Assembly (NCBI GenBank): GCA_035709005.1
Contig: DASTFB010000022.1
Coordinates: forward strand, 1 to 54,286
DNA from: Candidatus Methylomirabilota bacterium
GTDB taxonomy: Bacteria; Methylomirabilota; Methylomirabilia; Rokubacteriales; CSP1-6
Length of the DNA stretch: 54,286 nt
Reading direction: 5' to 3'
Position 1 is the first letter of the stretch, and every line of letters begins with the position of its first letter. Under the pieces are notes generated by a model. The model searched no databases. It had not been told where the DNA came from and saw only the letters and a list, made by a program, of their open reading frames with translations. The position numbers and the translations under genes were made by a program. Of the stretch, positions 9,072 through 18,551 are shown piece by piece.

Positions 9072-10399
9072 GTGTTCGTCCGGGCTCCGGCCCCGCCGCG
9101 CACGATCCAGGCGCGCACCCGGGCTCGCACGAACGGGGGCTTGAAGGGCTTGGTGAGGTAGTCCGTGACGCCGGCAGCGAACCCCGCCGCCGTGTTCTCC
9201 TGTCCCGTGGCGCCGGTGAACAGCACGATGGGCACGTCGCGCAGGGAGGGATCGGGGTCGGACCTCAGGATCCGGGTAACCTCCGGCCCCTCCAGGGCGG
9301 GCATGTGCCAGTCGAGCAGGATGAGCGCGGGCCGCTCCACGCGGGCCAGGCGCAGCGCCGTCTTGCCGTCGGCAGCCGTCAGCACCCGGAAGCCGTCCTG
9401 CCGCAAGATGGCGCTGAGGATCGCCACGATCGTCGGATCGTCGTCGGCCACCAGGATGGTGGGCGGCCCCGACTGCTCCTGCCCAACGCCCGACGCCGCC
9501 GGCTGTCCCGCCGGACACGCCGGCGCGGCCTCGCCCGCCGCCAGCTCCAGCGCCTGTCCCTCGGCGGCGGCGAACAGATCCAGGCGGGCGCCGGCGGCCG
9601 ACACACGCTGGCGGCACATGTCTACCAGACGGTCGACAGCGTCGTCGTCCCGCAGGGGGTCGTGGTGGAACAGGGCCAGGCGCCTGGCCCCGGCGGCCAG
9701 CGCGTAGTCCACCGCCCACTCCGCCGGGCAGTGCCCCCAGCCGATCCGCTTGGGGTACTCGTCGGCCGTGTACTGGGCGTCGTGGATCACCAGGTCGGCG
9801 CCGGCCAGGAACTCGACGTGCCGTTGATCCTCACGGTGCACCGGGGACTCGCCGGCGTAGCCTCGCCCGTGGGGCTCGTGATCCACGGCATACACGACGG
9901 CCACGCCATCGGCTTCGAGGCGATAGCCGAGGGTCAACGCCGGATGGTTCAGGTACTGCGCGACGATGCGCGCGCTGCCGATCTGAAACTGGCTCTCGAC
10001 GAGATCGTGAAAACGGATGGTGGCGTCGAGCTGGGCCAGCGTCACGGGAAAGTACGTATACTCCATCTGGCCGGCCAGCGTCGTCTCCAGCTGCCGGCCC
10101 CCGCTGCCCGGGGCGTAGAGATCCCACTCGTCGCCGGCGACGAACAGCGGCGCGAAGAAGGGAAAGCCCTGGATGTGATCCCAGTGCGTGTGGGTGATCA
10201 GCAGGTGGCCGCGGCGCGGACCGTCGGCCGAAGTCACCAGGGCCTGGCCGAGGCCGTGGGCGCCGGTGCCGCAATCCAGGACGATGAGCGTCCCGTCGGC
10301 GAGCCGGACCTCCACGCACGAGGTGTTCCCCCCGTAGCGCACCGTGGTGGGCCCGGGCTTGGCGAGCGAACCACGGGTCCCCCAGAAGCGGACGCGCAT
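9068..10399 (-). CDS. MBL-fold metallo-hydrolase fused to a response-regulator receiver domain
   Basis: This is a 443-residue protein. The first ~275 residues are a metallo-beta-lactamase fold starting [16 protein letters not shown], with the metal motif [10 protein letters not shown], a second His in [10 protein letters not shown], a bridging Asp in YAVDHEP and a final His in WGHCPAEW. After a short Ala/Pro-rich linker comes a complete receiver domain ([12 protein letters not shown]; phospho-Asp in [19 protein letters not shown] switch Lys). The ATG at 10399 is preceded by GGGAGG. It is the first gene of a GTGA-coupled operon with the hybrid kinase, so its receiver is a likely target of that kinase. 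Whether phosphorylation controls the hydrolase (a phosphodiesterase-like fold) is inference. Confidence 0.88.
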   Translation of the reverse strand: MRVRFWGTRGSLAKPGPTTVRYGGNTSCVEVRLADGTLIVLDCGTGAHGLGQALVTSADGPRRGHLLITHTHWDHIQGFPFFAPLFVAGDEWDLYAPGSGGRQLETTLAGQMEYTYFPVTLAQLDATIRFHDLVESQFQIGSARIVAQYLNHPALTLGYRLEADGVAVVYAVDHEPHGRGYAGESPVHREDQRHVEFLAGADLVIHDAQYTADEYPKRIGWGHCPAEWAVDYALAAGARRLALFHHDPLRDDDAVDRLVDMCRQRVSAAGARLDLFAAAEGQALELAAGEAAPACPAGQPAASGVGQEQSGPPTILVADDDPTIVAILSAILRQDGFRVLTAADGKTALRLARVERPALILLDWHMPALEGPEVTRILRSDPDPSLRDVPIVLFTGATGQENTAAGFAAGVTDYLTKPFKPPFVRARVRAWIVRGGAGARTNT

Positions 10400-10420
10400 C
10401 GTGTCCTCCCGTCGCCGGTC

Positions 10421-10449
10421 AGCATACCCGCCGCGCGGCTGTGTGTCAT
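10421..10449 (-). promoter_or_regulatory. Predicted sigma-70-type promoter of the MBL-receiver/kinase operon
   Basis: On the complement strand ATGACA (10449-10444) and TATGCT (10426-10421) are separated by exactly 17 bases. The predicted transcript would start near 10414, leaving a short leader that includes the GGGAGG ribosome site before the ATG at 10399. Five of six -35 bases and four of six -10 bases match the consensus. Confidence 0.5.
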
Positions 10450-10491
10450 GCCGCGCCGATGGTAGAGTGTCGGCCATCGCGGAGGCGGCCA

Positions 10492-12522
10492 ATGCACTGG
10501 GTCGGTGTCGATGTCGGCGGTACGTTCACCGACGTCGCGGTCTACGACGAGTCCACGGGGGCGCTGGCGGTCGGCAAGTCGCCGACCACGGCCGCGGATC
10601 CCGTGCGGGGGGTGCTGAACGCGCTGGCCAAGCTGAGCGTGCCCTTGCCGGCCACCGGCCGCGTGGTGCACGGCACGACGATCGGGACCAATGCCATCCT
10701 CGAACGCAAGGGCGCCACCGTGTGGATGCTCACCACCCGGGGCTTCCGGGACACGCTGGAGATCGCCCGCACCAATCGCACCGTGCTCTACGACATCCGG
10801 GCCCGCAAGCCCCCCGCGCTGGTGGAGCGCCATCGCATCCTCGAGGTGGGCGAGCGCCTGGCGTTCGACGGCGCGGTCATCCAGCCGCTGGTGGAGGACG
10901 AGGTCCGTAACGCCGTCGCCGAGATTCGCGAGGCCGCCGACGGCGACGGGGCCGGCGCGGTGGTGGTCGGATTCCTTCACGCCTACGCCAACCCGGCCCA
11001 CGAGCGCGCGGCCGCGCGCCACGCCGCGTCGCTGCTGCCCGGGTGGTTCGTCTGCACGTCGGAGGAAGTGCTGCCGGAGTTCCGGGAGTACGAGCGGTTC
11101 AGCACGGCCGCCCTCAACGCCTACATCGGTCCCCGGGTGGGCGGCTACCTCAGCCGGCTGGGCGGCGCGCTGACCGCGCGCGGGTACGCCGGCCGGCTGT
11201 TCATCACCACCTCCAGCGGCGGGATCATGACCGCCGAGGTGGCCGCGCGGTTCCCCGTCCACACCGTGCTGTCCGGACCCGCGGGTGGCGTGGCCGCCGC
11301 CGTCCACCTGGGGCGGCTCACCGGACACGACAATCTGATCACCTACGACATGGGCGGCACCAGCACCGACGTGTGTCTGGTGGAGGGCCTGGAGCCCACC
11401 CTCACCACCGAGCAGCACATCGCGGGACTGCCGAACCGGACGCCGCAGATCGAGATCAATTCGATCGGCGCCGGCGGGGGCAGCGTGGCCTGGCTGGACG
11501 CGGGCGGTGCGCTCCGGGTGGGGCCGCGCAGCGCGGGCGCCGACCCGGGCCCCGCGTGTTACGGCCGCGGCGGCACCGAGCCGACCATCACCGACGCCAA
11601 CCTCGTGCTCGGCCGCGTCTCCGCCGAGGCGCCGCTCGCCGGCGAGGTCGCCCTGGACCTCACGCGCGCACAGCAGGCGCTGGCGACGCTGCGGGGCCGG
11701 ATGGCCGGCCTGGCCGACGAGGCCGCGCTGGCCGAGGGCATCGTGCGCATCGCGGTGACCCGGATGGTCGGCGCCATCAAGGAGATCTCCATCGCCAAGG
11801 GCCACGACCCGCGCGACTTCACGCTGGTGGCTTACGGCGGCGCCGGGCCCATGCACGCGGCGTTCATCGCCGAGGAGCTCGAGATGACCCGTGTCGTGGT
11901 ACCGCCGGCCCCCGGCAACTTCTCCGCGTTCGGCTCCCTGATCTCGGACCTGCGGCGGGATTACGTCCGCACCCGCCTGATGGCGACGCGGGAAGCTGAC
12001 TTCGCCGACGTCGAGCGGCTGTTCGAGGCCCTGGAGGAGGAGGCCCGCCGCGAGCTGGTCGGCGACGGCATCCCGCCCGAAAGCATCACGACGGTTCGCG
12101 CGCTCGGCATGCGCTACGTCGGGCAGTCCTGGGAGCTGCTGGTGCGCGTGCCGGCGGGGGCCGAGACGATGGGGGCGCTGGAGGCGGCATTCCACGCCGC
12201 CCACGAGCGGCGGTACGGTCACGCCAGCGCGGGGCCGGCCGAGATCGTGAACTTCCGCCTCACCGCCATCGGCGCGGTCCCCAAGCCGCCCGCCCGGCGC
12301 TGGCGGAGCGCGACCCCGGCGACACCCGCCAGCCGCGTCGTCCACTTCGATGGGACGCCGGTGCTGGTCGCCGTGCACGAGCGTGTCCGGCTGGCGACCG
12401 ACGCGACCGTGATCGGGCCGGCGATCGTCGAGGAGATGGGCGGGACGACGGTGATCCCGCCCGGCTGGGCCGGGGCAGTGGGCGCCTGGGGCGAGCTCGT
12501 CCTGCAACGGAGGAGCGTGTGA
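10492..12522 (+). CDS. hyuA: Hydantoinase/oxoprolinase family protein, subunit A
   Basis: This is a 676-residue ATP-dependent lactam-hydrolase subunit. The N-terminus GVDVGGTFTDVAVYD is the ASKHA-type phosphate-binding loop. VVHGTTIGTNAILERKGA, the central TYDMGGTSTDVCL and a C-terminal IVEEMGGTTVIPPGW are family hallmarks. HyuA/HyuB-type pairs open hydantoins, 5-oxoproline or N-methylhydantoin, or act as carboxylases (acetone/acetophenone), with ATP; the substrate here cannot be told. The ATG at 10492 is preceded by GGAGGCGG. Its stop overlaps the start of subunit B by 4 bases (GTGA), so the two are translationally coupled at the head of a four-gene operon. Confidence 0.92.
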   Translation: MHWVGVDVGGTFTDVAVYDESTGALAVGKSPTTAADPVRGVLNALAKLSVPLPATGRVVHGTTIGTNAILERKGATVWMLTTRGFRDTLEIARTNRTVLYDIRARKPPALVERHRILEVGERLAFDGAVIQPLVEDEVRNAVAEIREAADGDGAGAVVVGFLHAYANPAHERAAARHAASLLPGWFVCTSEEVLPEFREYERFSTAALNAYIGPRVGGYLSRLGGALTARGYAGRLFITTSSGGIMTAEVAARFPVHTVLSGPAGGVAAAVHLGRLTGHDNLITYDMGGTSTDVCLVEGLEPTLTTEQHIAGLPNRTPQIEINSIGAGGGSVAWLDAGGALRVGPRSAGADPGPACYGRGGTEPTITDANLVLGRVSAEAPLAGEVALDLTRAQQALATLRGRMAGLADEAALAEGIVRIAVTRMVGAIKEISIAKGHDPRDFTLVAYGGAGPMHAAFIAEELEMTRVVVPPAPGNFSAFGSLISDLRRDYVRTRLMATREADFADVERLFEALEEEARRELVGDGIPPESITTVRALGMRYVGQSWELLVRVPAGAETMGALEAAFHAAHERRYGHASAGPAEIVNFRLTAIGAVPKPPARRWRSATPATPASRVVHFDGTPVLVAVHERVRLATDATVIGPAIVEEMGGTTVIPPGWAGAVGAWGELVLQRRSV

Positions 12523-14570
12523 CAGCGACCGTCGATCCCATCACCCTGGAAGTCGTCTGCGAGGGGCTCATCGCCATCGTGCGCGAGATGCGGGCCACCG
12601 TCATCCGGGCTTCGTACTCGCCGGTCATCTGGGACATGGACGACTTCTCGTGCGCGCTCTTCGACGCCCAGGGCCAGATGGTGGCGCAGTCCGAGGACCA
12701 TCCGGGCCACGTGCTGCCCATGCCGTGGTCGGTGCGCTGCGCGCTGGAGGATTTCCAGGGCGACCTGCGGCCGGGCGACGTGATCTTACTGAACGACGCC
12801 TACCGCGGCGGCACCCATCTCAACGACGTCACGATGCTCTACCCGCTGTTCGACGGCGGCGAGCTCATCATCTTCCCGGCCGTCCGCGCCCACTGGTCCG
12901 ACGTGGGGGGCAGCGCGCCCGGCAGCTACTCGGGGCTCAACACCAACATCTATCAGGAGGGCGTGCGCATCCCGCCCATCAAGATCATCGAGGAGGGCCG
13001 GCTCAACCGCGCGGCCATGGCCCTGCTGCTCAACAACATGCGGCTGCCCGAGGACCGCCGGGGAGACTTCCACGCCTCGCTGGGAGCCTGCCGGATCGCC
13101 GAGGGCCGGATCCGGAAGCTCCTCGGCAAGCACGGCCGCAAGACAGTCCTCGACTGCATCGCGCTCAACCTGGACCGCTCCGAGCGCCGACTGCGCGCGA
13201 AGATCGCCGCCCTGCCGGACGGCCAGTACGTCTACGAGGACTATCTCGAGTTCTACCCGGAGGGCCGATTCGATCCGGTGCTGATGCGGCTCACCCTCAC
13301 CGTGCGCGGCGACGAGATCGTGGCCGACTTCGCCGGCTCCAATCCCCAGGTGCCCGGTGTGGTGAACTCCACGCTGGCCACGACGGGCGCCGGCGTGCTG
13401 GTGGCCGTCAAAGCCGCGCTGGACCCCGACGGCCCCATCAATCACGGCACCTTCCGGCCCATCCGCCTCCTGGCCCCGGAGGCCTCGATCGTGGACGTGA
13501 AGCTCGACGCCCCGGCCGGCGCTCACGGCGAGGTTCGCAAGCGCGCCGTCTCGGTGATGCTGGGTGCGCTGGCCCAGCTCATCCCCGACCTGGTCAGCGG
13601 CGACCTCTGCGGGACCTCGTTCCCGAACGCGATCGGGGGGTGGGACGAGCGTCGCCGGCGCGACTACGTCTATTACGAAGCGCCGTCCGGTGGCAACGGC
13701 GCCTGGCGCGAGGAGGACGGCGCCAGCGCGTGGGGCAACATCGATTTCGGCAACGTGCGCACGATCCAGTCGGCCGAGGCGCTGGAGAGCGGCATGCCGC
13801 TGCGCGTGGAGCGCAGCGAGCTGCGCTGCGACTCCGGCGGTGAGGGCGCCACCCGAGGCGGGCTCGGGCTCCGGCGCGAGCTGCGCCTGCTGCACGGCGA
13901 CGCCCGCTACTCCGTGCTGAGCGACCGCGCCGTGGTGCCGCCGTTCGGCGTGGGCGGCGCCGGCAGCGCGGCGCCGGTGAAGGTCTCTGCGCAGCGCGAC
14001 GGCCGGGAGATCGAGTTCCCCACACCCGGCAAGGTCACCGGGTACGCGCTGCAGGCCGGCGACGTGGTCGTCATGCAGTCGGCTGGGGGCGGCGGCTTCG
14101 GCGACCCGCTCGCGCGCGATCCCGAGCGGGTGCGGCGTGACGTCCGCGGCGGCTACGTTTCCCCCACGCGGGCCCGGGAGGGCTACGGGGTCGTGCTCAC
14201 GCCCGGGGGTGACGTGGACGCCGCCGCCACCGCCGCCCAGCGCGCGCGGCTGGCCGCCGCCCGGCGCCGTGTCCCCGTCGCCGCCGACGAGCGCGACCCC
14301 TACCAGGGCCAGCGGGGCCGCCACCGGGTGCTGCGCGTGTCGCCCCAACTCGGTCGGAGCCTCGGCCTGGCCGCGACCGACCTGGTGGAGCTGCTGGGCA
14401 GACACCCGGCCCCGCTCCGGGCCTGGGTGCGACTCGATGACGGTGCGCCCGACGATGCGCTCCCGCTCGACGCGCTCGGCCGCCGCATCCTGGGCGTCGC
14501 GTCCGGGGACGCCGTGGAGCTCCGCCGGCTAAGTATGCCGCCGATTCCCGGCGGGCTCGTCGGCGACTGA
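12519..14570 (+). CDS. hyuB: Hydantoinase B/oxoprolinase family protein, subunit B
   Basis: This is a 683-residue partner of the preceding subunit A. It begins (GTG) TATVDPITLEVVCEGLIAIV, the standard HyuB start, and contains GDVILLNDAYRGGTHLNDV, HWSDVGGSAPGS and the C-terminal QSAGGGGFGDPLARDP motif. The usual domain ends near residue 560. About 120 further residues form an extension rich in Ala/Arg and then a compact tail (LRVSPQLGRSLGLAATDLVE), which may be a lineage-specific addition. It is coupled to hyuA by a GTGA overlap, and the next gene starts 4 bases after its stop. Together A and B make an ATP-dependent ring-opening or carboxylating enzyme. Confidence 0.9.
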   Translation: MTATVDPITLEVVCEGLIAIVREMRATVIRASYSPVIWDMDDFSCALFDAQGQMVAQSEDHPGHVLPMPWSVRCALEDFQGDLRPGDVILLNDAYRGGTHLNDVTMLYPLFDGGELIIFPAVRAHWSDVGGSAPGSYSGLNTNIYQEGVRIPPIKIIEEGRLNRAAMALLLNNMRLPEDRRGDFHASLGACRIAEGRIRKLLGKHGRKTVLDCIALNLDRSERRLRAKIAALPDGQYVYEDYLEFYPEGRFDPVLMRLTLTVRGDEIVADFAGSNPQVPGVVNSTLATTGAGVLVAVKAALDPDGPINHGTFRPIRLLAPEASIVDVKLDAPAGAHGEVRKRAVSVMLGALAQLIPDLVSGDLCGTSFPNAIGGWDERRRRDYVYYEAPSGGNGAWREEDGASAWGNIDFGNVRTIQSAEALESGMPLRVERSELRCDSGGEGATRGGLGLRRELRLLHGDARYSVLSDRAVVPPFGVGGAGSAAPVKVSAQRDGREIEFPTPGKVTGYALQAGDVVVMQSAGGGGFGDPLARDPERVRRDVRGGYVSPTRAREGYGVVLTPGGDVDAAATAAQRARLAAARRRVPVAADERDPYQGQRGRHRVLRVSPQLGRSLGLAATDLVELLGRHPAPLRAWVRLDDGAPDDALPLDALGRRILGVASGDAVELRRLSMPPIPGGLVGD

Positions 14571-14574
14571 GCCC

Positions 14575-16065
14575 ATGGCCCGCTCGCCCCGACACCGTGT
14601 CTTGATGATCGCCGTCGACGCCGGCGAGCTGTCCTTCATCCGCGCCTCACTTCCCCACCTGCCGACCTTCCGCCGCCTCCTGGAGGAAGGCGCGCTCTTG
14701 CCGCTGCGGTCGAGCGCCGAGCACATCAGCGCCTCGGTGTGGCCCACCATGTACACGGGCCAGTCGGTGGGTGATCACGGGATCAGCATGCATATCCAGT
14801 GGGACCCCGACCGCATGCGCATGCGTCGGATCTCGTCCGCCTGGGTCTACAACGAACCCTTCTGGTACGACCTGGCCCGGGCCGGGCGCGGCGTGACGGT
14901 GCTCGACGTCCCCTTCACGTTCGAGAACCGCCTGCCCCAGGCTGTCGAGGTCACCAACTGGGGCTCGCACGACCTCATGGGCGCGTTCCAGACCAACCCA
15001 CCGGATCTGCGACAGGAGATCCGGCGGCGCTTCGGCCGGCATCCCATGGGGTATGAGATCCCGGTGAGCAAGGACACGCGGCAGCTCGCCGCCATGCGGC
15101 GCGAGTGCGTCGAGGGCGCCGAGAGCAAGGGACGGCTGGCCCGCTGGCTCCGGGACACGACCGACTGGGATTTCTATCTCGCCGTCTTCGGGGAATGTCA
15201 TCGGGCGGGGCACATCCTCTGGCGGGACCACGACGAGCCGCATGCCCACGTGCCGCCGGGCGCCCTCCTGGACGTCTATCGGGCCGTCGATCGGGGAGTG
15301 GGCACAGCCCTGGAAGGCGCCGACCTCGAGACGGCCACGGTGGTAGTGTTCGCTCTGCACGGCATGGGCGCGAACTTTTCCCAGGAGCATTTCGTGCGCC
15401 GGACGATGGATCGCGTCAACGCGAGCTTCCGTCACGAGGGGCCGGCCCGAGAGGATCCACCCGGTCGGCAACGAGGGCTGATCCGGGCGCTGCGCGAGTC
15501 GATCCCCGCTCCGCTGCAGCACGCCATCGCCCGCTCCGTCCCTGTCCAGGTCCGGGACTGGGTGGTCGGGCGCGAGGTGACGGGCGGGCTCGACTGGACG
15601 CGGACGCCGGGTTTCGCCCTGCGCTCGGACCTCTTCAGCTTCGTGCGCCTCAACGTCGCCGGACGTGAGCGGCTGGGGACCCTGCAGGCCGGCAGTGACA
15701 CCTACCGCCGGTACGTCGAGCACGTCACGAGGAGCTTCCTCGGCCTGCGCACCGTGGGCACCGACCGGCCCGTCATTCGCGACATCGCCGTGGCCCCGGA
15801 TATCTTCTCCGGCGCCCGCCAGCAGCTCCTTCCCGATCTCATCCTGCGCTGGGCCGAGGAGAAGCCCGCGACCGAGCTCCGCTCCCCCGAGCTCGGGCTC
15901 ATCCGGGCGGCGCCCGACTCCGGGCGAACCGGGGAACATCGGCCCGGCGGCTTTGCCCTGGTGCTCGGGCGCGGGGTGAAAGAGGGTGGGCTGCCGCCCC
16001 TCGCCCACAATCGCGACTTCCCGCGCTTCGTGTCGCACCTGCTCGGGGTGCGCACAGGATCGTGA
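14575..16065 (+). CDS. Alkaline phosphatase superfamily protein (type I phosphodiesterase/nucleotide pyrophosphatase-like)
   Basis: This is a 496-residue protein without a signal peptide. It starts RVLMIAVDAGELSFI, where the Asp is the first metal ligand of the family, and SVWPTMYTGQSVGDHGI carries the predicted Thr/Ser nucleophile region. GECHRAGHILWRDHDEPH gives the second metal site. Later VFALHGMGANF replaces the usual S-D-H-G of the last metal motif, so the metal set may be atypical. It is the third gene of the hydantoinase operon, 4 bases after hyuB, and overlaps the next gene by 4 bases (GTGA). The substrate is unknown; related proteins cleave phosphodiesters, phosphonates or sulfate esters. 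Confidence 0.75.
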   Translation: MARSPRHRVLMIAVDAGELSFIRASLPHLPTFRRLLEEGALLPLRSSAEHISASVWPTMYTGQSVGDHGISMHIQWDPDRMRMRRISSAWVYNEPFWYDLARAGRGVTVLDVPFTFENRLPQAVEVTNWGSHDLMGAFQTNPPDLRQEIRRRFGRHPMGYEIPVSKDTRQLAAMRRECVEGAESKGRLARWLRDTTDWDFYLAVFGECHRAGHILWRDHDEPHAHVPPGALLDVYRAVDRGVGTALEGADLETATVVVFALHGMGANFSQEHFVRRTMDRVNASFRHEGPAREDPPGRQRGLIRALRESIPAPLQHAIARSVPVQVRDWVVGREVTGGLDWTRTPGFALRSDLFSFVRLNVAGRERLGTLQAGSDTYRRYVEHVTRSFLGLRTVGTDRPVIRDIAVAPDIFSGARQQLLPDLILRWAEEKPATELRSPELGLIRAAPDSGRTGEHRPGGFALVLGRGVKEGGLPPLAHNRDFPRFVSHLLGVRTGS

Positions 16066-17099
16066 CGGCGATGGCTCCGCCCCTCGCGGAGCTGCGGTTG
16101 GGCCTGGTCGGCTTCGGCAAGCTCGTGCGAGAGTACTACCTGCCCGCCCTGGGCCGGCTCGCTGGCACCCGCGTGGTCGCCGTCGCCGATCCCCTCGCCG
16201 AGAGCCGCCGCGCCGCCGAACGACGCCTGCACGACGCGGCCATCTTCACCGAGCACCGGGCGATGCTCGAGCGCGGCGCCATCGACGCGCTCCTGGTGGC
16301 ATCGCCGCCGGCGACGCACCTCGACGTCTGGAGCGACGCCCTGGCCCGCGGGTTGCCGGCGTTCGTGGAGAAGCCGCTCTTGCTGTCCGGGCAGCTGCCC
16401 CACCTGGCCGTCGTCGAGGCGCCTCGCGTCATGGTCGATTTCAACCGGCGGTTCTGGCCGACCTACCGGCAGGTGCGCGACCTGGTGCAACGAGGCGTTC
16501 TCGGATCCCCCGTCGACCTCGACTTCGTCCTGCAGCTCGATGTCGACCGGTGGTGCAGCGTCACACGACACCGCCTCGACGCTCAGCAGGGCGGCCTGCT
16601 GCACGATCTGGGCTGTCACGCCATCGACCTCGCCCTGGATGTGATCGGCGAGGAGCCCAAGCGCGTGGTCGCCCTGACGTCCAGCCAGCGCTGGCCGGAC
16701 GATCAGGTCCGGCTCCGTCTGGACTTTCCGAGCGGGTCGTCCGCGACGTGCCAGCTCGGCTACGGGGATCGGACACGCGAGCGGCTCGTGGTGCGCGGAC
16801 CTGCGAAGACCGCCCGGCTCGCCGAGCCCAACACGGTGCTCCAGGTCGACGCGGCGGGCGCGCGGCGGAATCCGCTCGTCGCGTGGGCGCTGGACGCCGC
16901 CAGCCTCGGCTACAGGGGTCTCAGGCGTTCGCAGTCGATGGGGCAGGCGAGCATCCGGGAAGCGCTCGCCGCATTCGTCCATTCGCTCCGGACCGGTTCG
17001 CCGTTCGCCCCGGGATTCGCCGACGGTCTCCGCAACGCCCGGTGGGTGGGCGCGGCGATGCGGTCGGCGGCGGGTGGTGGACGCGCCCAGACGCCATGA
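16062..17099 (+). CDS. Gfo/Idh/MocA family oxidoreductase
   Basis: This is a 345-residue NAD(P)-dependent dehydrogenase. The N-terminal Rossmann fold starts LGLVGFGKLVREYYLPAL, a GFGK variant of the G-x-G-x-x-G loop. VASPPATHLD and VEKPLL (the EKP motif Lys) follow, then the C-terminal domain with HDLGCHAIDLALDV, containing the catalytic-site Asp and His. Family members oxidise or reduce sugars, inositols and related polyols. I chose GTG 16062 because it overlaps the upstream stop as GTGA; ATG 16071 is the alternative. It closes the four-gene hydantoinase operon, which suggests the operon processes a compound with both a lactam/imide part and a hydroxylated part, but this is speculative. Confidence 0.85.
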   Translation: MTAMAPPLAELRLGLVGFGKLVREYYLPALGRLAGTRVVAVADPLAESRRAAERRLHDAAIFTEHRAMLERGAIDALLVASPPATHLDVWSDALARGLPAFVEKPLLLSGQLPHLAVVEAPRVMVDFNRRFWPTYRQVRDLVQRGVLGSPVDLDFVLQLDVDRWCSVTRHRLDAQQGGLLHDLGCHAIDLALDVIGEEPKRVVALTSSQRWPDDQVRLRLDFPSGSSATCQLGYGDRTRERLVVRGPAKTARLAEPNTVLQVDAAGARRNPLVAWALDAASLGYRGLRRSQSMGQASIREALAAFVHSLRTGSPFAPGFADGLRNARWVGAAMRSAAGGGRAQTP

Positions 17100-17138
17100 C
17101 CAAGCACCGGCTGGGCGGCCGGTAGGCTCGCGGTCCGC

Positions 17139-18551
17139 TCAGCGGCCGATCAGCGGCTCGCCGATCAGCGCCCAGTACGGCAGGGCCACGAGCAGGATCG
17201 CCACCCAGCCCACCAGCGTCATCCAGATGCCGAACTTGAGGATCTCGCCGGCGGAGACGTGGCCCCGCTCGTAGATGACCAGGGCCGAGGTGCTCTGGGC
17301 GGCGTAGTAAACGACGGTGTCCCCCGTCATCATCACCACCAGCGCGCAGACCAGCGGGTTGAGCCCGGCCTCGCGGCCCACCGACATCGCGATCGGCAGG
17401 GCGAGGGCCAGGAAGCCCGAGATGTTGGGCACGATCGCCCGCAACGCAGTGGCGCCCAGCATCAAAAGGACGACGGTGACGAGCGGCCGCTCGCCCAGCG
17501 CGGGGAGGCCGCCCACGAGCAGCCGGGCCAGCCAGCCGGCGGCGCCGCTGGTGACCAGCACGTGGGCCAGCGAGATCGACGCGCCGATGACGAAGACATT
17601 GGCCCAGCCCACGCCCCGCTCGAGGTCGGCCCACACGAGCGGGCCGAAGCGAGGGACGAGCAGCGCCACGAAGGCGAGCAGGGCGGGCAGCGCGGGGTCG
17701 AGATGGTGCACGGCGTCGGTGAGCCACAGCGCGGAGGCGCCCAGGATGACGGCGATCGTGCGCCACTCGGCGCCGGTGAGGCGCCGGCGCTCGCCGGCCG
17801 GGGCCGGTAAGCCGCGCGCGAAGCCGCGGCGATACAGCAGCCAGGTCAACACGCCGCCCAGCAGCAGAATCGTGTAGTACGGGACGGCCATCAGCGTGAA
17901 CCAGCCCGTCCACGACATGCCGCCGATGATGGCCGCGCTCATGACGGGCGTGATGCCGCCGGTGAGCAGCGCGGTGGAGGCCAGACGATTGATCGACGAC
18001 AGGGCCAGCATCACGGCCTTGGCGACTTCGGCGCCGCGAGGGACGGCCGCCAGCGTGAAGACCTCGTCGTAGATATGAATGAGGATGCCCGAACGCGTCG
18101 TGGCCGAGGGGAGCACGAACGTGAGCACCGGAAACGCCAGCAGGAGCTGCAGGAAGACGGCCAGGCTGCGCCCCCGCGCCGATCTCAAGATCGTGCGGGC
18201 CAGTCGCTCGGCCAGGCCGCTGCGCACGACGGCCACGCCCATGGTCAGCACGCCGACCAGGAAGTAGGGCACCGGGTTGGCGAAGCCCTGCAGGGCGTCG
18301 CGCGCGCTGCCGGCGGCGCCCGTCAGGGCCAGCAGCGTCACGCTGAGCAGCGCGGTCACCCCAGGCTCCAGCAGCTCCGAGGCCCACAGCAGGATGGTGA
18401 TGAACGTGACGATGAGGGCCCGCTGACCCGGCAACGGCAGGCCAGCGAAGAGCTGCGGCAGGAACACCAGGGCCAGGGCGAACCCGCCCAGCACCACACC
18501 GAGCGTCAGCACCCTGGCCGGAGCGTCCCGGGCGATCGCCGTCGTGCTCAC
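17139..18551 (-). CDS. SLC13/DASS-type anion transporter
   Basis: This protein of about 470 residues has at least eleven strongly hydrophobic helices along its whole length. LLPSATTRSGI-like sequence (FVLPSATTRSGIL) and PNISGFLALALPIAM are the two S-N-T/S-x-T-like substrate and Na+ sites of the divalent anion:Na+ symporter family, and a conserved Gly-rich WTGWFTLMAVPYY loop lies between. The family imports dicarboxylates, citrate or sulfate. I chose GTG 18551 because it overlaps the stop of the upstream channel gene as GTGA, a pattern repeated in this genome; an in-frame ATG at 18575 would overlap further. Co-transcription with a K+ channel could reflect charge balance during anion uptake. 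Confidence 0.8.
   Translation of the reverse strand: MSTTAIARDAPARVLTLGVVLGGFALALVFLPQLFAGLPLPGQRALIVTFITILLWASELLEPGVTALLSVTLLALTGAAGSARDALQGFANPVPYFLVGVLTMGVAVVRSGLAERLARTILRSARGRSLAVFLQLLLAFPVLTFVLPSATTRSGILIHIYDEVFTLAAVPRGAEVAKAVMLALSSINRLASTALLTGGITPVMSAAIIGGMSWTGWFTLMAVPYYTILLLGGVLTWLLYRRGFARGLPAPAGERRRLTGAEWRTIAVILGASALWLTDAVHHLDPALPALLAFVALLVPRFGPLVWADLERGVGWANVFVIGASISLAHVLVTSGAAGWLARLLVGGLPALGERPLVTVVLLMLGATALRAIVPNISGFLALALPIAMSVGREAGLNPLVCALVVMMTGDTVVYYAAQSTSALVIYERGHVSAGEILKFGIWMTLVGWVAILLVALPYWALIGEPLIGR

Noticed and set aside
9072-9719. N-terminal 216 residues of the long kinase frame
   Set aside because: They are the out-of-frame shadow of the MBL-receiver gene; the kinase membrane region starts at GTG 9071, which overlaps the upstream stop.
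10234-12507. 757-residue minus-strand open frame opposite hyuA
   Set aside because: Composition and position mark it as the antisense shadow of a strongly recognised hydantoinase gene.
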